Shown here: in pieces, positions 18,160 through 23,568 of the stretch
Position numbering within the stretch: position 1 is the first letter of the stretch
How the letters are laid out: each line of letters starts with the position of its first letter
Virus record (IMG/VR): IMGVR_UViG_3300020478_000071
Coordinates: 1-23,568 of that record
Length of the DNA stretch: 23,568 bases
Direction: 5' to 3' (one strand)
Source of the DNA: a virus
Translations under genes and position numbers: made by a program
Notes under the pieces: generated by a model
What the model saw: the letters and a program-made list of their open reading frames with translations, nothing else
Databases searched by the model: none
What the model was told of the DNA's origin: nothing

Positions 18160-21100
18160 TCATACCCGCCTTGTATCTATATCAAGAATATCACGCCACT
18201 CATTAGCAAAACTCGTGTTATCCCTGATAAGTTGAGAGTTCTTTTCCCAAGGATCATTAACACGGAAACCCCCACCAAAGATTGTTGATATCCAAGTCTG
18301 CGCTAAACGTCTTTGCTTAGCGCTTTCATTAGGCAACATCCTCCGCATACGACCCAACACAGGAGAGAACTGATCCACAGCATAAATATCGTTGTCACGC
18401 ATCACCCACGTTCCATCACTGGACTTCTTAGCCTTACCCATAGCACTAAGGATAGGCATCAACCCAGGGATCTTACCCCAACTAGGAACCTGCTGATATC
18501 TTCCGCTAAACGGAATATCAGCAAACGACTGCTTCTTGGCCCAAATCTCAACAGGCATCTTAATCCAAGGAAACGCAGACTCTAAAGGCACACGAATCGG
18601 AGAAGTCGGTTCCTTCGCGAAAGTAGCCAGATTCCTGAAAGGAAGATCTGGCATAGCGTACACACGCCCCCCACGAATCCCAGGAATCTTAAACGGCAAC
18701 CTGATACCCATGTTCTCACCAAAGTAATCAGGCACGAGCCCTTCCTGAGGAGAATGAAGCTCCAACTCTTTCTTGGTACGAAGAAGATTCGACCAAGCCT
18801 GAGGACGTTTCCCCATTGACTCCAACAACACTGGAACCACATTCTTTTGCCAAGTGTAGAAAGGAATCACATCTTTAATGCGACGTTCCACATCAGTCAG
18901 ATCAGAATAATCGAAGTGATACTTGTTGATATTCCTTACCGCATCAATAGAATTGCCGCCCTTCTTCATTGTGTCAAAGCCCAAAGCGGCACGTAAAACA
19001 AATTCTGCACGTTCGTTCTGACCTCTAACCCCAACGTAACCTTTGAAGTCTGCGCTAAATGGATTCCAAGTGGTGCTTTTATCAGCCATAGCCATTCTCG
19101 CACCAGACTTAACACGACCTAATTCGTTAATCTCCCGAGCAAATGGCGCAGTAGCAGTATCCGAAACAGCAGTCGCAACTTCAGACCACGCCTGACCAGT
19201 ACCAACAGCACCGCTTTCTAAAAGCTCAGTAAACACTTCAAAGTCATAAGCGCTAGCACGACGCATACCACCAAGACCAGCAACACCAGAAAGCTTTGCA
19301 CCATCGCCCTGAGACAAGAGCCGAGCACCATCAATGACGTTACCCTCACCTGCTAAAGCAGCAGCCTTAGCCATAGCAATAACCTTGCTATGGGTACCCA
19401 TCTCCACACCAGCAATAGCAGAGTTAATCCACAAACCGCCCATAAGGTTACGAAGAATGAAACCTGGAGTACTCACAGCTTGCGCTTTCCACCAGTTAGC
19501 TATGGTTCGATACTGTTGAACAAACTTGCCAACCTCTTTGTAATCCGCAAGTTTAGCGCCAGCAGTAATAGCTTCTTCAAAAGTGTGCATAGCAGATTCG
19601 CTTAAACCGCCAACCGCATAGTTCCCACCAGAACTAGCAGTACCACCAGGCACAAATCGTTTATCAAGATTCCTGAAAGACTGCATAAAGTTAGTTTGCG
19701 CTTCACCATACGCATCCAAAAATGCGGTATACAAGCCACGATTCTTCATCACATACATCATGGCTTCATCATTATTGTCAGCAGTTTTCAGCCAATCATC
19801 AACACTTCCAGAAGTTTTCAAATTCTGAATTTCTGCTTGGATCTGGAGTTGCTCCGCTGCTTGCGCTTGCCGCTCAATCCAAATCTCTGAACGAATATCC
19901 TCAAAGTCTGCTTCTTTAGCAGCAACACGAGCTTCAGCCGCATTGATCTTGTCTTTAACAACCCCTGCCCTATCAGCAGCCTCATTAATTTTTTGTTGAA
20001 CCCTGTTATAGGTTTTCTGAAGATAAGCCATCTTCTCTTCAACATCAGTAACAATATGAGGAACAGTTCTGTTTCGGCTTTGGAAGAAACCATTTCGTTC
20101 CGTGTCGAACTGTCGCCACGGCATATCATCTTCTAAGTTCTTAGCAATTCTGGTGAGATCGTCACTGAACTCCCGAGGAGCCAAACGAGTTTGAGGAGCA
20201 CCAGCATCCTCAAACGCTTTTTCCCGCCCCTTCTTCTGAGCCCTAACCGTTTTCTTCGACTGAGCTTTCTTAGGACCACGAGTCTTAACAACCCGACTGT
20301 GCTGATCGACGTAGCGTTTAGCTATCGTCGCATCATCAAGGCCCAACTCCTGCCCAACTTCATAAATCGTTCTCTCAGAACCATCAGCATTACGCCAAAT
20401 AGCCCTAGAGCGAGGAGGCCAAACACTAGCCTCGCCAGCTTCCCTAACAGGGGCCTGCTCCACAAGCTCATAAAACCAATGCCTCGATCCTTGTTGTGCT
20501 TCATTAAACGCACGCAAACGAGCAATCTCATCTTGCAAACCAATAACAGCATCAGATCCATCTAACTCTCGGGCAAGCCCCCGAATGTAATCTTCCGCAT
20601 CTTCAATAGACTTACCAGCAATCACAGCTTCAGCATCAAGCTGATTAGAAAGCTGACCCATCTTCTCCATACGCTCTGACCAAGACTTACCAGATTGGGT
20701 TCTCCATAAAGGAGAATCCTTAGGAACAGTCACCTCACGCACAAAATATTTCCCACCAAACGTCCCGTCTGGCAATCTATCCTGCACCTTCGTATAGCCA
20801 AGCGAAGAGTACACCTCGTCTAAAGCCTCACCCAAACTCGCATAAATCTTCGTGCCACCAACAAGAGGATGCCCAGCTTCCAAACCCTCACCAGTTATCT
20901 GCCAACCCAAATCCCCAGCAGTAGGAGAAATGTAGCGGTCAACATGAAATGTTTCGGTAGGAGTCTGAACAGTATGCCTAGTCAACGGCGGAGTCTCAAT
21001 AGTCCCAGAAACAAACTCTGGACGTAAATCTGGTTCTTGACCAGAAGCAAACCTACCAGCCTCACGTCGCTGTTTCATAGCTTGGTCTGGTTGCTTAGGC

Positions 21101-23568
21101 GTGCGAACGTCACGCAAACTTTCAGCACGCTCAGGAGACATACGTCTTACTTCACGCTGAACAGGAGCAGGACCTTCAAGCCTTTTCGTCGTATACGAAA
21201 TGGGATACTTAGGGTTATTGATATCGTCAGTTAATTTGACAACCTGTTTCATAACGACGACTTCTTCGCCGTTCTCCAAACCTCGCAATAACCCACGGTT
21301 AAGACCAGTAAAGACTTCTTCCAAATTGCTGATATGCCCGTCTATCTTTGTTAAGAAACGGGCAATCTGAGCTTCAGAAGCACCAGCAGCAGCGCCAGGA
21401 GCCCCCATAGCTTGAATCTGATCCAAAGCACTTTGGAGTTGACGCTGGAAATTACGCAGCATAGATAACCGTTGCTGCGCTGGCTCCAATACAGAAATAA
21501 TTTCTTGCCCAACTCTGCCAGCAATAACTCCCGTGGCATCAGCGGCATCAAACGTGCCGTTAGCGAGTTGAACGATTACGGCACGAGCCTCGTCAGAAAG
21601 ATCCGTGACACCTAATGCTTCTTCAAGGCCATTAGCAATCTTGCTAATTTCCATACCCTCGTTGTGCATCCGAACTAAAAGATTTTGTAATCCTACTAAT
21701 TCTTCTTCTTGCCCAGGACGGCTCTTAACAGCATTCTGTCGAGCTTTCTCAACATCTTGTCGAGATCTATTTAATTTCCTAGCTCTTCTTGCTTGGTGTT
21801 TCTGAGCATTCTCAATAAACTTTTCAAGTTTTTGTGCTTGCTCTCGATTAAAAGTAACCGAACCTTTGTCAACGGTTGCTCTGTTTATCAAACCAGATGA
21901 AACATTTTCGTTATGCCAACGCTGGAAACGAACACGGCGACCCATGTCGCGACCGTACCTAGGCACAACATCCCAAAAATCTTTCTTAAACATATCTTGG
22001 AACTCGGCACCATGCGCCCGCTTTCCAATCTCAACCATCTGCTCCCTAATACTCAAACCTTTAGGGTGCTGACCAGGAGGAACAAGTTCTTCTCCCAAGA
22101 AAATATTTGTTTGCCTTGTCCCCTTCTGAGGATTAGCAACATAAGTTCGAGGCTGGAAAGGACTACCTTTCATCATCCCCGACTCTGGAAGCGGAGCTTG
22201 CCACGCATTGCGATTGCCACCAACAACCTGAGCAACAGGATTATCTAAATCAAGATAACGAGCAGCGTACATTTCGTCGATCATTTCGTCGATGGACCCA
22301 TATTGAGTTCCACCTCGCGCTTTGATCTGCTCGTTGAACTGGTTTCTGGTAGTTTCCCAGAATTCTTGAACAAGTTTTTGCGCCCGAGCTTTATCGCTCC
22401 CAGGCAACAACCCAGTCGCTGCCTGCTGCGCCTCATCCATCTGAGCCCAAGGATGTTGGGCTCCTATCAAAAGAAGCTCTTCCTCAGTAAGCTCAGGCAA
22501 ATTCTTAGCTACAAGACCTTCATTTACTGTTTTTAGTTCTGAACGTAACTTAGATACAGTTTGCCCAAAACTAATGCCAAAAGCCCTCTCAGCATTCTTC
22601 GCAATATCTAAATTGTCCCAAGCTTCCATATGAAACAAAACATCGCCATCAGTAAGCTTGGCACCATCAACACCGTAACCCCTAGAAGCCATCTTCAAAT
22701 TGGCAGTATCGCCACCTAAAGCAAGACTCAAACTTCGCAAATAAGGAGTCTTAGCGATAGCAGTATTGAAAAGCCTCCCAGGACCCATAGCAATGGTGCG
22801 CCCAAATGCGGCGCTACCTTTGCCTAAACGAGGGCCAACATCAACCGCCATACTCGAAGCAAGTTTCGCTGCTTGCTTAACTTGCGACGAAACATTACCC
22901 AAGCTCTTACCAGCCCGCATATTCTTCATGGTCGTCAAAACCGCTTCTTGGTTTTTCAGACCCTGCTTAGTAGCACTCGAAAGATCAAAAGCAGCATCAT
23001 CTAACAAATACTTAGGTATTTGCTTGACTCTCCTGGCATCAGCCCACTTGCTGAACTGTCCCCCAGATGCTCGATTAGCAAGAGGTTCAAAAAGCTTACG
23101 ACCAACACGGCCCGTACCAAACGCAGTAAACCCCATACCAGCAGGGTTCAAACCAATCTCAGCGAGATCATCACCACCTGCAAGAATTGAACGACTCTTA
23201 GCGACCCTAACCGCAGAATCATTCAACCTCTTAGCCTTAACCGCATCACCAGCTTTATCAGCCGTAACAGCAGCCTTACGCAAAGCGTCAGACGCTTTAC
23301 GCCACGTACCTATACGAGCAGCCGCTCCAGCGCCACCAGTCAAATACGTCAACGGGTCAAGAGCAATATCCAAAGGCAACCCAATAGCTAAATCCCAGCC
23401 TGTGCCTGTACCCCACCCCTCGTCCTGCATAAACTGACCAACCATGTAATTGTCAGAAGTTTGGTTCCACCAATCAGTAGCAGAAAAACCTTCACCCTGA
23501 ATCAAGTCAGTTATTTCTTTAGCCGTTGACACAAGCGCCGCACGAGGCGTGTCAACAATATCAATTAT
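18160..23568 (-). CDS. Giant virion-type protein (at least 1802 aa), 5' end outside the window
   Basis: One uninterrupted frame of 5409 bases reaches the right edge. A GTG at 23532 has no ribosome site and the frame stays open beyond it (I-I-D-I-V-D-T-P-R-A-A-L), so the true start is most likely outside. The visible part opens with GEGFSATDWWNQTSDN and ALDPLTYLTGG, has long Ala/Gln/Glu-rich coiled coils near its middle, then a segment with STPGFILRNLMGGLWINSAI and, nearer the end, NKYHFDYSDLTDVERRIKDV with IPFYTWQKN. These late motifs recall large polyvalent or internal virion proteins of phages. Position just before the endolysin fits an ejection/internal virion or minor tail protein. The specific role is unproven. 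Confidence 0.8.
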   Translation of the reverse strand: MIDIVDTPRAALVSTAKEITDLIQGEGFSATDWWNQTSDNYMVGQFMQDEGWGTGTGWDLAIGLPLDIALDPLTYLTGGAGAAARIGTWRKASDALRKAAVTADKAGDAVKAKRLNDSAVRVAKSRSILAGGDDLAEIGLNPAGMGFTAFGTGRVGRKLFEPLANRASGGQFSKWADARRVKQIPKYLLDDAAFDLSSATKQGLKNQEAVLTTMKNMRAGKSLGNVSSQVKQAAKLASSMAVDVGPRLGKGSAAFGRTIAMGPGRLFNTAIAKTPYLRSLSLALGGDTANLKMASRGYGVDGAKLTDGDVLFHMEAWDNLDIAKNAERAFGISFGQTVSKLRSELKTVNEGLVAKNLPELTEEELLLIGAQHPWAQMDEAQQAATGLLPGSDKARAQKLVQEFWETTRNQFNEQIKARGGTQYGSIDEMIDEMYAARYLDLDNPVAQVVGGNRNAWQAPLPESGMMKGSPFQPRTYVANPQKGTRQTNIFLGEELVPPGQHPKGLSIREQMVEIGKRAHGAEFQDMFKKDFWDVVPRYGRDMGRRVRFQRWHNENVSSGLINRATVDKGSVTFNREQAQKLEKFIENAQKHQARRARKLNRSRQDVEKARQNAVKSRPGQEEELVGLQNLLVRMHNEGMEISKIANGLEEALGVTDLSDEARAVIVQLANGTFDAADATGVIAGRVGQEIISVLEPAQQRLSMLRNFQRQLQSALDQIQAMGAPGAAAGASEAQIARFLTKIDGHISNLEEVFTGLNRGLLRGLENGEEVVVMKQVVKLTDDINNPKYPISYTTKRLEGPAPVQREVRRMSPERAESLRDVRTPKQPDQAMKQRREAGRFASGQEPDLRPEFVSGTIETPPLTRHTVQTPTETFHVDRYISPTAGDLGWQITGEGLEAGHPLVGGTKIYASLGEALDEVYSSLGYTKVQDRLPDGTFGGKYFVREVTVPKDSPLWRTQSGKSWSERMEKMGQLSNQLDAEAVIAGKSIEDAEDYIRGLARELDGSDAVIGLQDEIARLRAFNEAQQGSRHWFYELVEQAPVREAGEASVWPPRSRAIWRNADGSERTIYEVGQELGLDDATIAKRYVDQHSRVVKTRGPKKAQSKKTVRAQKKGREKAFEDAGAPQTRLAPREFSDDLTRIAKNLEDDMPWRQFDTERNGFFQSRNRTVPHIVTDVEEKMAYLQKTYNRVQQKINEAADRAGVVKDKINAAEARVAAKEADFEDIRSEIWIERQAQAAEQLQIQAEIQNLKTSGSVDDWLKTADNNDEAMMYVMKNRGLYTAFLDAYGEAQTNFMQSFRNLDKRFVPGGTASSGGNYAVGGLSESAMHTFEEAITAGAKLADYKEVGKFVQQYRTIANWWKAQAVSTPGFILRNLMGGLWINSAIAGVEMGTHSKVIAMAKAAALAGEGNVIDGARLLSQGDGAKLSGVAGLGGMRRASAYDFEVFTELLESGAVGTGQAWSEVATAVSDTATAPFAREINELGRVKSGARMAMADKSTTWNPFSADFKGYVGVRGQNERAEFVLRAALGFDTMKKGGNSIDAVRNINKYHFDYSDLTDVERRIKDVIPFYTWQKNVVPVLLESMGKRPQAWSNLLRTKKELELHSPQEGLVPDYFGENMGIRLPFKIPGIRGGRVYAMPDLPFRNLATFAKEPTSPIRVPLESAFPWIKMPVEIWAKKQSFADIPFSGRYQQVPSWGKIPGLMPILSAMGKAKKSSDGTWVMRDNDIYAVDQFSPVLGRMRRMLPNESAKQRRLAQTWISTIFGGGFRVNDPWEKNSQLIRDNTSFANEWRDILDIDTRRV

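Noticed and set aside
22766-23437. A 223-codon plus-strand frame opposite the giant virion gene
   Set aside because: It is antisense to a continuous, domain-bearing frame, has low-complexity Ala/Pro/Leu content and no ribosome site.
1-23568. tRNA genes, integrase and attachment sites
   Set aside because: No tRNA-like arms, integrase motifs or att-like repeats were recognised by eye; a dedicated search was not possible.

Overview
This window looks like the middle of a tailed bacteriophage (or prophage) genome with a mid-range GC content. It holds the whole rightward early/replication module, flanked on both sides by leftward late genes. The minus strand carries terminase small subunit, terminase large subunit and the start of the next gene (probably portal) at the left. 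At the right it carries a very large virion-type protein, amidase endolysin and holin. On a circular map this is one leftward late operon that begins at about 3.6 kb, runs out of the left edge, re-enters at the right edge and ends at about 16.68 kb. An actinobacterial or other Gram-positive host is suggested by a LexA-type box of the CGAAC-N4-GTTCG form, a short r1t-like holin, a GP88-like protein and DUF932. No tRNA, integrase, CRISPR or insertion sequence was seen.

Layout. 1-152: start of a probable portal gene. 191-1746: large terminase, split into ATPase and nuclease reading frames that overlap as GTGA. 1748-2356: a lone plus-strand 2OG-Fe(II) oxygenase. 2353-3613: five tightly packed leftward genes ending upstream in the small terminase. 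3614-4226: a gene-free control region with a 19-bp perfect hairpin, a GC-rich palindrome, four 16-bp sites spaced exactly 23 bp apart, a LexA-like box and a promoter candidate. 4227-11807: about 18 mostly small rightward genes with three well-formed terminators and two near-consensus promoters. Recognisable products are a GP88-like cysteine protein, a DUF932 protein, a lysozyme-like protein and endonuclease VII. 11808-12019: a terminator and structured leader. 12020-16683: the replication/recombination module (Cas4/RecB-like nuclease, a probable accessory protein, DnaB/RecA-like ATPase, AEP-type primase, RusA resolvase, PD-(D/E)XK-like protein, sigma-region-4-like regulator). 16680-23568: lysis genes and a >1800-residue structural protein cut by the window edge.

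The most striking feature is a 13-bp element, GTGGAAATTCCAC, present in 13 exact copies, all between 4104 and 11832 and all in the same orientation (the central A is always on the plus strand). Copies sit just before start codons, just inside genes, beside terminators and near promoters. Where they fall inside genes they are read in two different frames (V-E-I-P-Q or R-G-N-S-T), so the constraint is on the nucleic acid and not on a peptide. The pattern resembles the 13-bp directional stoperators of cluster A mycobacteriophages or the start-associated sequences of cluster K phages, but the sequence is different. It may be an undescribed operon-wide silencing or post-transcriptional system. A second family of 16-bp palindromes (GTTAGG-N4-CYTAAC) marks the two large early intergenic regions.
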